Origin: Apostichopus californicus
Taxonomy: Eukaryota > Echinodermata > Holothuroidea > Aspidochirotida > Stichopodidae
Direction of reading: 5' to 3'
NCBI GenBank assembly: GCA_020650975.1
Contig: JAIPMN010001695.1
Location: 1 to 28,319, forward strand
Length of the DNA: 28,319 nt
The position numbers were made by a program, and so were the translations under genes. The notes below the pieces were generated by a model, which worked only from the letters and a program-made list of their open reading frames with translations, searched no databases and was not told the DNA's origin. Below, piece after piece: positions 10,801 to 16,750 of this stretch. Within the stretch, counting starts at the first letter, position 1. Every line of letters starts with the position of its first letter.

Positions 10801-13800
10801 GCATCAATTCAGCTCTGCCATCAAAGAAGTTCACCAAACCCAAAAACAAGAGCAAGTTGAATCAATTGAGGAAGAATGGGCGTGGTTCATTGCCATCTCT
10901 TGTTAATAGAGAACCTGATGGTGCAATGGATGGAATTAGTGCTTTTAAGACAGAGGGCACGCCAATCAATTTTTCAACCTCCACGTCTTTGAGTGATTTG
11001 ACTATCGAAGACATTGATATTGTTAAAACAGACGATGGAAATTTAAGAGTGAAAAATCCCTCCAAGGTCTCTATCGGCAGTAAGAATGAAAACATTGGGA
11101 AAGCGACACTGCCTTCTCGGGATTCCGAACAAGACAGACATGATAAAGCTGGTGATGACAGCTTATTAGAGGCTTGCATCAATTCTGCTATGCCAAAGAG
11201 CAAAGGCAGCAAAAGTAAGTCAGGTATACCAAAGAAAAGTAGAGGCATACCCAAGTTGAAAGGTAGCAAAGCCTCTAGTGCATCCAGAAAGAGAATTCCG
11301 GTCGCTGAGCTACGTTACAAGAGCCCGTCACCTATCCCAGAAATGACTCATGAGACTCGATCATCCTGTGAGAGCCAAGAGTGTGAAGAGAAGTGGCCAG
11401 GAACAGTTTCACCTGCTCCTGATACAGTACAAACCTTCTGTGTCGAAGGAACTCCGGGCATGTCCAAGGCATCATCTTGGGGTGACCTGACAGAATCTCT
11501 TGTACAGGAAGACATCATCAATGGAAATGCTCCGCAGGCTAATGAAGAAAGGCGAAGTTCCTTTGCAGGAGCAGGCATCAAGAAACCTCTTCCTAATCGA
11601 AGTGGACTGGTTGGACCCACTTCAAAGTTGAGTGCTGGGAGCACTCCTCTGGACTCTCCTAAGTTCTATGGTGTAGAGGGAACACCACTGACATTCTCCA
11701 GGAACGACTCCTTAAGCTCTCTAAGTTGTGATGAAGATGCTGATCTAGGACTGGCAAAAGCAGACATGAAAAGTTCCCCCTCCTGTCGAAAACAAGGAGA
11801 TGGAGCTACCTCACAAGATATGGCAGGAATGTCCAATGTTCCTACTTCAGTTCCCTTGCAACATCAGAGCTTCTATGACACACCGATGGACTCCCCAAAA
11901 GTATTCATGGTCGAAGGAACTCCTTTGTCCTCCTCACGGAAGGAATCATTGAGTTCAATCAGCTGCGACGAGATGGATGGGGAAGATGATAACGATCAAA
12001 GAGAATCCTTTAAGAGTGCAAAGGAGCGTTTAGCTGAAAAAACAAAAGGATCATCTCCAACTTCCCACAGCAAAAAAGAACCTGGAGCTCTTGGTAGGGA
12101 ATTTTTACAGCGTCAGTTAAACTCAGATGACCCATTTGAAAACTTTCAGGATGGTAAAGAAGATGACGATTTAGTTGATGGTGAAGAAGAAACCGAAGAA
12201 GCTCAAACTGCCGACGAAGAGCTGGATCAAGAACCCTCGCAGAAACCACCAAATGCTCGAGATAAAATTAGACCTTTTGCTGTTGAGGATACACCGGTCT
12301 GTTTCTCTAGAAACAGCTCTTTGAGTTCTTTGAGTATTGACTCAGATGAAGAGAATAACGAGCAGGCTCTCTTGGAGCAATGCATATCCTCTGGCATGCC
12401 AGCAGGCAAAGAAAAGACATTTCATATTGAAAGTGGGAGTAAAGAAAAAAAGGATAAAAGTGAGCGGAAGGCTTTGAACAGAACTTGGGATGAAGATGAA
12501 TTAGAAGCAGCATACAATGAAATGCAAGCTGAAGCGGAAGAGGAGGAGCCGGTTCACAAAGGGCCTCGGATATCCAAACCGGGGGAGTCATCTCAAAAGG
12601 TGAATGAGGGTCCAAAGGCAATCCGAGGTGGCAAAAAGACATATAGAAGCCCAATTACAGGGCAAACAAGGACAGTGACACCAGTGAAGAATGCTTCAAG
12701 GGGCAGAGGAGGTATTGTTAAACCAGCATCACCTGTTGGTAGAGGAACATCTCCCAAAGCAGGTCCAGGTACAAAAAAGACCATCCCAGCAGGAAGGGGA
12801 ACTTCTCCTGGTAAGACAACTGGTCCTGGGAGAGGGGCTGCAAGGACCATAACGCCACCAAGGACCATAACGCCACCAAGGACCATAACGCCACCAAGGA
12901 CGACGACAACTCAGCGTTCAGCGACCCCAAATAGAACAAATTCTCCCGGTGGAGCAACAAGGTTAGGGACAAAACGGGGCAGCATCTCTAGTGTTAGTGA
13001 CACTTCCAGTAACAATGGAACAGGGAAAACTATCCCGGCTGGAAGAAGTATTTCTCCAGCTGGTAGGGGTAGACCAACGAATGTTAAAACCACGCCTGCC
13101 AGAAACTTTGGTGCCTCTGCAGCGAATAAAGGGAGGGGTGGTACTCAAGGATGGAATTCCTCAACAACAGCTGATAAATCACTCTATGGTTCTGGAAGAG
13201 GGAAGAAGGTACCTGGAAGTGCAACCTCTGCATCTGCTCCTGGATCTCGCACCCAGTCTCCTGCCTCTGGAAGATCACAAATTCCAACTGGAAGAAAATC
13301 ATCGACCACCTCATCACCAAGTCCAACGTCCAAAACCCAAATACCAGCAAGAAGGGGTTCTCCTAGCCCTAAGCAATCACCAGGTATCACAAAGAAACCT
13401 TTGTCAATTGCCAGAGGACCCTCACCCAGTGCTGCCTCTGTAGGTGCTAAAGGTCCCTCTGGCATCCAGAGGAAGGGAATCCCTACACTGAGAAGTCGTT
13501 CAGCTTCTCCTGGTGCTAGATCTACAAACTTGTCAGTTGCAAAGCCAAATGTCAGTGCACCAGCATCAGATAAAACATCAGAGAGTGGATCCCAAGGCGA
13601 GGAAAGCCCACCACAAAGCCCTGGGAAAGAAGAGGAATCTGACCCTCCAAAACTATTCAAACAATCAACATTTACAAAGGATGAACCTTCTCTTCCCGAC
13701 CAAACACCAGAGATGAGTCCAGGGCAGAAGAAGGCTTCTGAACAGGTAACCACACCTACAGCATCAGAGAAGTTAGAGGATATACTTTCAGAAGCTGGTA

Positions 13801-15650
13801 GTGATATCACCTCGCATTCATCAGGCAGTGTGTCAATATCTAATGGAGGATGGAGACGAACTAAATCTGGCTTGACCAACGGGACAGCCTCTCCGTCATC
13901 CACAGGTAACAAAAGTGGCCTTATGAAACCACAAAACTCACCTAGTATCCAGGGAGGCAGAAAGGTTGTTTCCAAACAGGTTACTCCAAGAACTTCATCT
14001 GTCCCCAGTAAAACACCACCATCAAAGAGAATTGCATCACCATCCCCTAAACCTCAAGGCAGAAATAACTCAACACCACCAAAAGTTAGTCAAAAAGCTA
14101 CAGGTTTGAAGCCTGGTAACACAAACAATAGTAGGAGTGTTTCACCCAACAGAGGGGGTCCAGTAAAGAAAACCTCTCCTCCATCTGTGAAGCAGAATCC
14201 ACCCAAAGTTGGTCCAACAACTGGTAGGGTGGACGGAGACAAGGTTGTTCCTAACGGATCGGTGAAAAGTAAAATGAACAACAGCCTGTCGAGTCCACCA
14301 CAGACAAAAGGAAGTAACGACAAGGAGAGGAAAAGTGACATTTGCCGGGAAATGGGGATCCCGGTCCAGAATAAGAAGGGAAAGGTGACATCCCCTTCTA
14401 ATGATGGAATTAGATCTGCCGGTATTTGGGTTAAGAATGAAGATGATGGGAGTTCTCAGGCCAGTGATAAGGCTAGCGACATTTCGAGGCAAAGCAGTGT
14501 CCTGAGCGTTCAGAGCTCGACATCTCTGGTTGGCAAGGGAATGAATGTCTCAACAAAAAACTTGCCAAATGTCGACATTTTAATGTCCAGCATCAGCAGC
14601 ATCAGCAGCAGCAATCAAAAAGACACAGACTCTCCGAAAGAAAGCAGAGTCTCTCGTAGTAGCTTGATTGCTTCATCTGACAAAGAAGGATTGAATTCTA
14701 CGGAAGACGAGAAGACAAAATCGGAGTCTTCTCAGGGCGAAAAGGAGGAGAAAAAGAAGAAACGTTTTTCTTTTCTGAAGTTGAAGGTCGGCAAGAAGAA
14801 AAAGGACTCCACAGAGGAAAAGGTGAAAGAACCCAAAGAAAAGGGGAAAAAGAAATTGTTTAAAAAATCCAAAGACAAGTCGAAGCAGACCGAGGACAGC
14901 GAGACTCAAACAGACAATGAAGAGAACATTTGCGCGGATACGGATCAATCGGAATCGATAGCAGACAGTAATCAGAGCGAGCGGCCGTCCCGAGCCAGCT
15001 TTCAGAGCCCCGATTTAAACTTTGATCGGAGGCTGGACGACTTGGAAGGCTGGAACAGCGACAACGATATCAACAACGAGCTCATGCCGGATGAATTTGT
15101 CGAATGGGATAGCGAAAATGATATTTCAAAGGAGGAACTGCCCGTTTTCTCGGAGACTGCATCAGAGGCCGACCCCCAGAGCCTAGAGTACAGGGTGAAC
15201 ACGTCGAGTCCACAGCACAAAGCTAAACTCAATGGAATGTGTCAGTCTGGCTCACCGACGTCCAAACTTGCCGACTATTTCTCAGAGGAGTCTTTAAGGA
15301 ATCATGTGAAAGCGGAGAGTCATCTGATCGTGAAAGGTTTGCGGAGCCTGAGCCTATCGGAGGCAAATACAGATCTGCAAGGCGATTCCTCTCCTCCTCG
15401 ACCGCAGAGACTCCGTCTGCCCAAGAAGCCATTCGGGATGAACCGTAGTGAAACATCTCCTACTTCCTCAGCCATCCCAGTGCTGGTATCGCCATTCAAC
15501 TACAGTCCTAAAACCCTGAAGCTCAATGCTGAGAATCTTCAGAATTCAGTGGGTGAGTTGAAAGACAGCAGAGAGGAGGCAACGGAGGGTAGAGGTAAAG
15601 GGGAAGGGTTGACCAGTCCTGCAAGTCTAGCTAGAATGACCACTGTTTAA
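1758..15650 (+). CDS. APC: APC (adenomatous polyposis coli) orthologue, 8 exons, 5' partial
   Basis: Exons are 1758-1866, 3348-3536, 4478-4837, 5768-5885, 6198-6422, 7105-7206, 7508-8784 and 9291-15650; every junction is AG/GT with matching phase. The encoded ~2,912 residues follow the APC order: coiled coil, armadillo repeats, two 15-aa repeats, about eight 20-aa repeats with three SAMP-type motifs, basic region and C-terminal T-T-V. By family knowledge APC is the scaffold of the beta-catenin destruction complex (with axin, GSK3, CK1) and binds microtubules, EB1 and PDZ proteins. The first exon opens with the last base of a split codon, so about 140 N-terminal codons (by comparison with human) lie left of the window. 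Expected full length is a little over 3,000 residues against 2,843 in human. Two APC paralogues exist in vertebrates; the 15-aa repeats and three SAMP sites point to the ancestral APC type. Confidence 0.97.
1867..3347 (+). other. APC intron with an inverted-repeat element
   Basis: This 1,481-bp intron runs between GTATGT and an ACCCCAG acceptor. Its main content is a long imperfect hairpin at 2081-2325, described separately. There is a C/A run near 2965-2981. No exon was seen. Confidence 0.85.
2081..2325. repeat. Inverted-repeat (MITE-like) element, ~80-bp arms
   Basis: The left arm at 2081-2160 is matched by the reverse complement of 2240-2325 over almost its full length. Shared blocks include TTTACTTT, TTGCTTACA, TACCTGTCTCCTCA, CATTAGCACT and CTAGAGTGA. 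By eye identity is about 80-85% with a few small gaps. The loop is about 79 bp. No target-site duplication is obvious and there is no coding capacity. It resembles a non-autonomous DNA element, or a hairpin formed by two opposed copies of a short repeat. Confidence 0.8.
3348..3536 (+). CDS. APC: APC exon equal to human exons 5+6 fused
   Basis: The exon is 189 bp (63 codons) and phase 0 at both ends. It encodes a strongly helical, charged segment that includes RQQIELEMKQLRDIMQKSLG, aligning with human RRQLEYEARQIRVAMEEQLG, and then IRLHSIDQKLKEL against human IARIQQIEKDILRI. Human APC splits this region between a 114-bp and an 84-bp exon (from memory), so one intron differs. This is the coiled-coil region leading into the serine-rich linker before the armadillo domain. 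The donor is GAG|GTATGC. Confidence 0.94.
3537..4477 (+). other. APC intron
   Basis: This 941-bp intron contains a G run at about 3618-3630 and, at about 3723-3786, a stretch resembling the left arm of the 2081-2325 inverted repeat (shared CTCCTCACAA, TAGCACT, TACCATG). Nothing coding was seen. Confidence 0.8.
4478..4837 (+). CDS. APC: APC exon, serine-rich linker before armadillo domain
   Basis: The exon is 360 bp (120 codons), phase 0 at both ends. It encodes a polar, Ser/Asn/Gly-rich linker that is poorly conserved, ending P-Q-F-G-T-K where human has L-T-S-H-L-G-T-K. It therefore covers human exons 7, 8 and the start of exon 9 without interruption. The short block SSLASFNSSNSSEVLPRK sits where human has the SSSSTHSAPRR stretch. 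The donor is AAG|GTAAGC. Confidence 0.93.
4838..5767 (+). other. APC intron
   Basis: This 930-bp AT-rich intron ends in a TTTCTGTTGCAG acceptor. I see no repeats, exons or other structure. It is not present at this position in human APC, where the flanking residues lie within one exon (exon 9). Confidence 0.8.
5768..5885 (+). CDS. APC: APC exon, near-invariant pre-armadillo block
   Basis: The exon is 118 bp and encodes 39 residues plus one base. It begins VEMVYSLLSMLGTHDKDD and ends CISMRES, differing from the human protein, as I recall it, at a single residue (Glu for Gln before SG). This is the start of the armadillo-repeat domain that binds Asef, KAP3, IQGAP1 and the B56 subunit of PP2A in vertebrates. 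It is a separate exon here but part of exon 9 in human. Because 118 is not a multiple of three, skipping it alone would shift the frame. The donor is TCAG|GTGAGT (phase 1). Confidence 0.96.
5886..6197 (+). other. APC intron
   Basis: This 312-bp intron runs between GTGAGT and TTTCCTAG. It is AT-rich and no internal feature was seen. The flanking residues are contiguous in human exon 9, so this is a lineage-specific intron gain or a human-lineage loss. Confidence 0.8.
6198..6422 (+). CDS. APC: APC exon, first armadillo repeats
   Basis: The exon is 225 bp, phase 1 at both ends. It encodes GCLPLLIQLLHG, then the armadillo helix block ARSRASTALHNIVHSHP and ILRLLEQIRAYCDDL, aligning with human SKEARARASAALHNIIHSQP and VLHLLEQIRAYCETC. 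The downstream phase-1 junction agrees with human intron 9. The acidic/polar tail (ERNGM) replaces the human WEWQEAHEPG segment and is shorter. Confidence 0.95.
6423..7104 (+). other. APC intron (position shared with human intron 9)
   Basis: This 682-bp AT-rich intron ends TCCTCTACAG. A small direct repeat of TTTATGGTGAT occurs near 6937-6963. Nothing else was recognised. Confidence 0.75.
7105..7206 (+). CDS. APC: APC exon, armadillo domain
   Basis: The exon is 102 bp, phase 1 at both ends, against 96 bp for human exon 10 (from memory). It encodes IATLMKHSFDEEYRSAICQL, aligning with human CVLMKLSFDEEHRHAMNEL, the helices of an armadillo repeat. The split glycine codon at its end is shared with human intron 10, so this junction looks ancestral. 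The donor is CTTG|GTATGC. Confidence 0.95.
7207..7507 (+). other. APC intron (position shared with human intron 10)
   Basis: This 301-bp intron carries a G-rich patch near 7248-7264 and an acceptor TCTGTTTCAG. No other element was seen. Confidence 0.8.
7508..8784 (+). CDS. APC: APC exon, armadillo repeats and following linker
   Basis: This 1,277-bp exon fuses the region of human exons 11-14 plus the start of exon 15. It encodes successive armadillo repeats recognisable by GMALTNLTFGDV, ASVLRNLSWRAD, LSALWNLSAHCTENKADICA, GGILRNVSSHIATNE, CGTLWNLSARN and SAALRNLMSARP, mostly identical to human APC. After the domain come LHVRKQRALEAEID and a polar linker (RYSYSFPRQG onward). The exon ends ...GRMAK at AAAG|GTAAGT (phase 0). 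The groove formed by these repeats is the binding surface for Asef, KAP3, IQGAP and striatin in vertebrates. Human IAKVMEEV matches AKVMQEV across the junction. Confidence 0.97.
8785..9290 (+). other. APC intron with open 5' part and alternative donor
   Basis: This 506-bp intron has a strong donor (AAAG|GTAAGT) and acceptor (TTTTATACAG). It lies inside what is uninterrupted exon 15 in human. The APC frame stays open into the intron for 42 codons to a TGA at 8911-8913. A second donor, GGAAAG|GTAGTC at 8889/8890, is also phase 0 and would add 35 residues. The rest is AT-rich with nothing recognised. Confidence 0.85.
9291..15650 (+). CDS. APC: APC giant terminal exon (beta-catenin, axin, microtubule regions)
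   Basis: A single 6,360-bp exon encodes 2,119 residues plus TAA. The first codon is GTG read as valine (VMQEVAQHT follows the intron), not a start. In order: Ser-rich linker; two 15-aa repeats (9690-10013); eight 20-aa repeats (10098-12353) with three SAMP-type motifs; a conserved KGPRISKPGE block (12558); a Ser/Pro/Gly/Arg basic region (about 12600-14400); a KQSTF block like human RQSTF; GGWRR like human GGWRK; IWVKNED like human VWVRIED; a Lys-rich MARCKS-like patch (14751-14804); an acidic segment; and a C-terminal VSPFNYSP block ending M-T-T-V. Human exon 15 is about 6.6 kb. The protein is expected in the cytoplasm, on microtubule tips and at the membrane. Confidence 0.97.
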   Translation: MMQEVAQHTPTSSNTVQNKHSTPAYSSPSAAKDSPKTVPAHCLMKGNNSSLTNRSNSYSFGMEGQHMSTSHRASQESIHSDIYPSSAHDRALAWKKVQGRTSSADNGLNLEKSSNTVEHKAVVHQSAVEDIGQEADSIINFSLKYSEEDLNPSQQGMKPLKEPESDSRENKGQKEPSQIPQEWCNNYNEANSDGNSANNRFETISTNLPNVHCISYTEDADLFHDDQPTNFANKYSHEERECDKEVVSSASSKGHDSGKQSNQRVHEDGMKTYYVEDTPVVFSRCSSLSSLEDDDNAKEDAGKQESETKNQGSHSPKGIPPSSHTPDAESHTEEPECHVEDTPLIFSRCSSVSSLSSVEVQDICDDKSSVCSDSRRASEVVSPSDLPDSPSETMPQSPKRTRATRQGANMAKPPSNPPSLPGNVENVVSYKVEGQTVDNSCATSLSALTIDDETKVAPVKVIQDDEGSKISQVDTNRTVEDSQQREDLLQEEMTEQEEDMLNACINSALPSKKFTKPKNKSKLNQLRKNGRGSLPSLVNREPDGAMDGISAFKTEGTPINFSTSTSLSDLTIEDIDIVKTDDGNLRVKNPSKVSIGSKNENIGKATLPSRDSEQDRHDKAGDDSLLEACINSAMPKSKGSKSKSGIPKKSRGIPKLKGSKASSASRKRIPVAELRYKSPSPIPEMTHETRSSCESQECEEKWPGTVSPAPDTVQTFCVEGTPGMSKASSWGDLTESLVQEDIINGNAPQANEERRSSFAGAGIKKPLPNRSGLVGPTSKLSAGSTPLDSPKFYGVEGTPLTFSRNDSLSSLSCDEDADLGLAKADMKSSPSCRKQGDGATSQDMAGMSNVPTSVPLQHQSFYDTPMDSPKVFMVEGTPLSSSRKESLSSISCDEMDGEDDNDQRESFKSAKERLAEKTKGSSPTSHSKKEPGALGREFLQRQLNSDDPFENFQDGKEDDDLVDGEEETEEAQTADEELDQEPSQKPPNARDKIRPFAVEDTPVCFSRNSSLSSLSIDSDEENNEQALLEQCISSGMPAGKEKTFHIESGSKEKKDKSERKALNRTWDEDELEAAYNEMQAEAEEEEPVHKGPRISKPGESSQKVNEGPKAIRGGKKTYRSPITGQTRTVTPVKNASRGRGGIVKPASPVGRGTSPKAGPGTKKTIPAGRGTSPGKTTGPGRGAARTITPPRTITPPRTITPPRTTTTQRSATPNRTNSPGGATRLGTKRGSISSVSDTSSNNGTGKTIPAGRSISPAGRGRPTNVKTTPARNFGASAANKGRGGTQGWNSSTTADKSLYGSGRGKKVPGSATSASAPGSRTQSPASGRSQIPTGRKSSTTSSPSPTSKTQIPARRGSPSPKQSPGITKKPLSIARGPSPSAASVGAKGPSGIQRKGIPTLRSRSASPGARSTNLSVAKPNVSAPASDKTSESGSQGEESPPQSPGKEEESDPPKLFKQSTFTKDEPSLPDQTPEMSPGQKKASEQVTTPTASEKLEDILSEAGSDITSHSSGSVSISNGGWRRTKSGLTNGTASPSSTGNKSGLMKPQNSPSIQGGRKVVSKQVTPRTSSVPSKTPPSKRIASPSPKPQGRNNSTPPKVSQKATGLKPGNTNNSRSVSPNRGGPVKKTSPPSVKQNPPKVGPTTGRVDGDKVVPNGSVKSKMNNSLSSPPQTKGSNDKERKSDICREMGIPVQNKKGKVTSPSNDGIRSAGIWVKNEDDGSSQASDKASDISRQSSVLSVQSSTSLVGKGMNVSTKNLPNVDILMSSISSISSSNQKDTDSPKESRVSRSSLIASSDKEGLNSTEDEKTKSESSQGEKEEKKKKRFSFLKLKVGKKKKDSTEEKVKEPKEKGKKKLFKKSKDKSKQTEDSETQTDNEENICADTDQSESIADSNQSERPSRASFQSPDLNFDRRLDDLEGWNSDNDINNELMPDEFVEWDSENDISKEELPVFSETASEADPQSLEYRVNTSSPQHKAKLNGMCQSGSPTSKLADYFSEESLRNHVKAESHLIVKGLRSLSLSEANTDLQGDSSPPRPQRLRLPKKPFGMNRSETSPTSSAIPVLVSPFNYSPKTLKLNAENLQNSVGELKDSREEATEGRGKGEGLTSPASLARMTTV
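9690..10013 (+). other. APC: APC 15-aa beta-catenin-binding repeats (two)
   Basis: The first repeat (9690-9755) reads SIINFSLKYSEEDLN against human TPINYSLKYSDEQLN. The second (9963-10013) reads DDQPTNFANKYSHEER against human DDKPTNYSERYSEEE. Tyrosine of N-Y-S is phenylalanine in both. These constitutive, phosphorylation-independent beta-catenin sites number three or four in human; I find two here. Both are preceded by acidic stretches as in human. Confidence 0.88.
10098..10488 (+). other. APC: APC 20-aa repeats 1 and 2 and CID-like block
   Basis: Repeat 1 (10098-10175) has YYVEDTPVVFSRCSSLSSLE and repeat 2 (10296-10376) has VEDTPLIFSRCSSVSSL, both with the phosphorylatable Ser cluster used by CK1/GSK3. 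Then 10428-10488 encodes SPSDLPDSPSETMPQSP, nearly identical to human SPSDLPDSPGQTMPPS in the region called the catenin inhibitory domain (CID), which is needed for beta-catenin destruction and lies between repeats 2 and 3 in human as here. Confidence 0.92.
10575..10829 (+). other. APC: APC diverged 20-aa repeat 3 and SALP motif
   Basis: Repeat 3 (10575-10649) reads KVEGQTVDNSCATSLSALTI, aligning with human ATESTPDGFSCSSSLSALSL. The T-P and the aromatic before S-C are lost. Downstream, MLNACINSALPSKK (10788-10829) aligns with human LEECIISAMPTKS, the first axin-binding SAMP motif, but reads S-A-L-P at 10809-10820. Leucine for methionine is conservative; binding to axin is likely but not certain. 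Confidence 0.88.
10935..11195 (+). other. APC: APC 20-aa repeat 4 and canonical SAMP motif
   Basis: Repeat 4 (10935-11018) contains TEGTPINFSTSTSLSDLTIE, almost identical to human VEGTPINFSTATSLSDLTIE. LLEACINSAMPKSKG follows, with S-A-M-P at 11184-11195, matching human ILAECINSAMPKGK. This is the only fully canonical SAMP of the three and so the best axin RGS-domain site. Confidence 0.95.
11427..11996 (+). other. APC: APC 20-aa repeats 5-7, including a degenerate one
   Basis: 11427-11498 encodes FCVEGTPGMSKASSWGDLTE, a degenerate repeat with good VEGTP but a reduced serine cluster. 11658-11765 encodes VEGTPLTFSRNDSLSSLSCD and DADLGLAKAD, aligning with human VEGTP-type repeat FSRNDSLSSLDFDDDDVDLS. 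11895-11996 encodes VEGTPLSSSRKESLSSISCD, in which the F of F-S-R is serine. The last two share D-S-P-K-(F/V) leaders and look like a local duplication. Confidence 0.85.
12267..12671 (+). other. APC: APC 20-aa repeat 8, SGMP motif and conserved post-SAMP block
   Basis: 12267-12353 encodes VEDTPVCFSRNSSLSSLSID, identical over its core to human repeat 7. The SAMP-type motif LLEQCISSGMPAGK follows with S-G-M-P at 12390-12401 (human LLQECISSAMPKKK). At 12558-12671 KGPRISKPGE and GGKKTYRSPITGQTR match human KGPRILKPGE and GGKKVYKSLITGK, marking the start of the basic domain. Confidence 0.92.
12660..14400 (+). other. APC: APC basic, Ser/Pro-rich microtubule-binding region with SxIP-type motifs
   Basis: About 580 residues rich in Ser, Pro, Gly, Arg and Lys, with repeated T-I-P-A-G-R-G and T-S-P units, correspond to the human basic domain that binds microtubules and actin. 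SQIPTGRK (13275-13298) and TQIPARRG (13335-13358) fit the EB1-binding S/T-x-I-P signature flanked by basic residues; human APC carries its SQIP near the C-terminus. QSTF near 13661-13672 matches the human RQSTF block. Confidence 0.8.
12842..12895 (+). repeat. Perfect 18-bp x3 tandem repeat in APC coding sequence
   Basis: Three identical consecutive 18-bp units encode R-T-I-T-P-P three times, followed by R-T-T-T. Identity at synonymous positions implies a recent expansion. Each unit carries a T-P site of the proline-directed kinase type. Confidence 0.93.
14751..14804 (+). other. APC: MARCKS/adducin-like basic-aromatic patch in APC
   Basis: The residues read KKKKRFSFLKLKVGKKKK, followed by D-S and then further Lys-rich sequence (KKKLFKKSKDKSK). 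KKKKRFSF is shared with the effector domain of MARCKS as I recall it, and adducins have a similar Lys-rich, Phe/Ser-containing tail. Such patches bind acidic phospholipids, actin and calmodulin and are regulated by PKC on the serine. I do not recall this patch in human APC. Confidence 0.75.
15048..15125 (+). other. APC: Duplicated W-x-S-x-N-D-I acidic motif in APC C-terminal region
   Basis: GWNSDNDI (15048-15071) and EWDSENDI (15102-15125) are two copies of one acidic motif separated by ten residues (NNELMPDEFV). They sit in a Glu/Asp-rich segment just after the Lys-rich patch. I recognise no family signature. Confidence 0.7.
15456..15650 (+). other. APC: APC C-terminal block with PDZ ligand
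   Basis: The IPVLVSPFNYSPKTLKL block aligns with human AARVTPFNYNPSPRK near the end of APC. The protein ends A-R-M-T-T-V before TAA at 15648-15650. T-T-V is a class I PDZ ligand, as human T-S-V is for DLG, scribble and PTP-BL. No SxIP lies here, unlike human. Confidence 0.9.
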
Positions 15651-16602
15651 AGAGGCAACACCGCACTTTTAGCATGGAAGGTTAGCTTCAAATATTTTTA
15701 TTTAAACAAAATTTACCTTAATATTCAGTGGTGCTGTCTGTCTTTCCTTGTGTGAACATTTCGTAAAACTCACTACAAATAAGTACAACAGTTTAATTTA
15801 ATATTCAAAAATGATATCAATGAATGTTACATGTAACAGTAGTAGCTCAAGTGATCAAACTTTGTGAATTTTTGTGTTTTGATGTGAAAAACAATATCAT
15901 AATTATATACCCTTGTTTAATGTATATTTGAGATAGATTGACTTTAATAATAGAAACGTGTGACCTTGGGACTATAATTTATAGTAAACCCCAAGGCAAA
16001 AAAAATGTAACATTAGAATGCCAGTTTCATAAAAAATGGTCAAATATGCCTATTTTGAACTGACATGTGGCAATGATTAGTCTGTTGATGTGTAAATGAT
16101 TTAACTTCTTGCCAATAGCTACATAGAATCCTTGATATGATTTAGCTTAGCTCAAGAAAAAAAAACTTGAAAAAGCAAATCCTTTTCCATTTGAGAACAG
16201 CTTCCTCACGAAAACTATTTGCTTCTATGGGTCTGGTTTATCATGCCAGGGATTTTTGTATTGTACAGACAAAGGAGAGAGATAGTGAGGTTGCCACTAT
16301 CAGTGGCTTCACCACATTGGCTCCCTTACTCCTTGGGTAGGATGGGTATGATGGGTATGGTAGAACTTTAAAACATTTATACATAGGTCAGTCACTCTAT
16401 CTGCTGACCATTGATCTTTTGTTGTGCTGTAGATGTAAACATTAGTAATTGAAGTCAGTATATTAAGATACACCACAATTGGACACTTGAAAAAGCATAA
16501 CAGTTGTAAAATACCAGTAATAGTTATGTTGATTCAACATAAGAATCGAGTAAAACATATGTATGTGCTAAAGGAATATTTAACCAGTGGAAAGTGGTGA
16601 TC

Positions 16603-16644
16603 GGGGAGGAGGGAGGGGGAGGAGCAAGGGAGGGAGGAGGGAGG
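16603..16644 (+). other. G-rich run with quadruplex potential
   Basis: At least four G tracts of three or more separated by short A or AGGA loops fit a G-quadruplex pattern on the + strand, hence in APC RNA if this is UTR. Similar runs lie at 19464-19495 and 20573-20600. The evidence is by pattern only. Confidence 0.65.
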
Positions 16645-16750
16645 TGCTTCATATGTGGAACAGAACTACATTTAAGTATGAAGTCGTTGGGGTCTATCTT
16701 TTATCAGAGTCATAATAGTTTCCTTAATTTGTTGAAATAGCAATGAGCAC

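Noticed and set aside
12593-12886. Minus-strand open frame with repeated VMVLGG-type peptide
   Set aside because: It is the complement of the RTITPP coding repeats, not an independent gene.
13184-13975. Long minus-strand open frame opposite the APC basic region
   Set aside because: It is antisense to a Ser/Pro-rich coding region with low stop frequency on the complement; it has no splice or family evidence.
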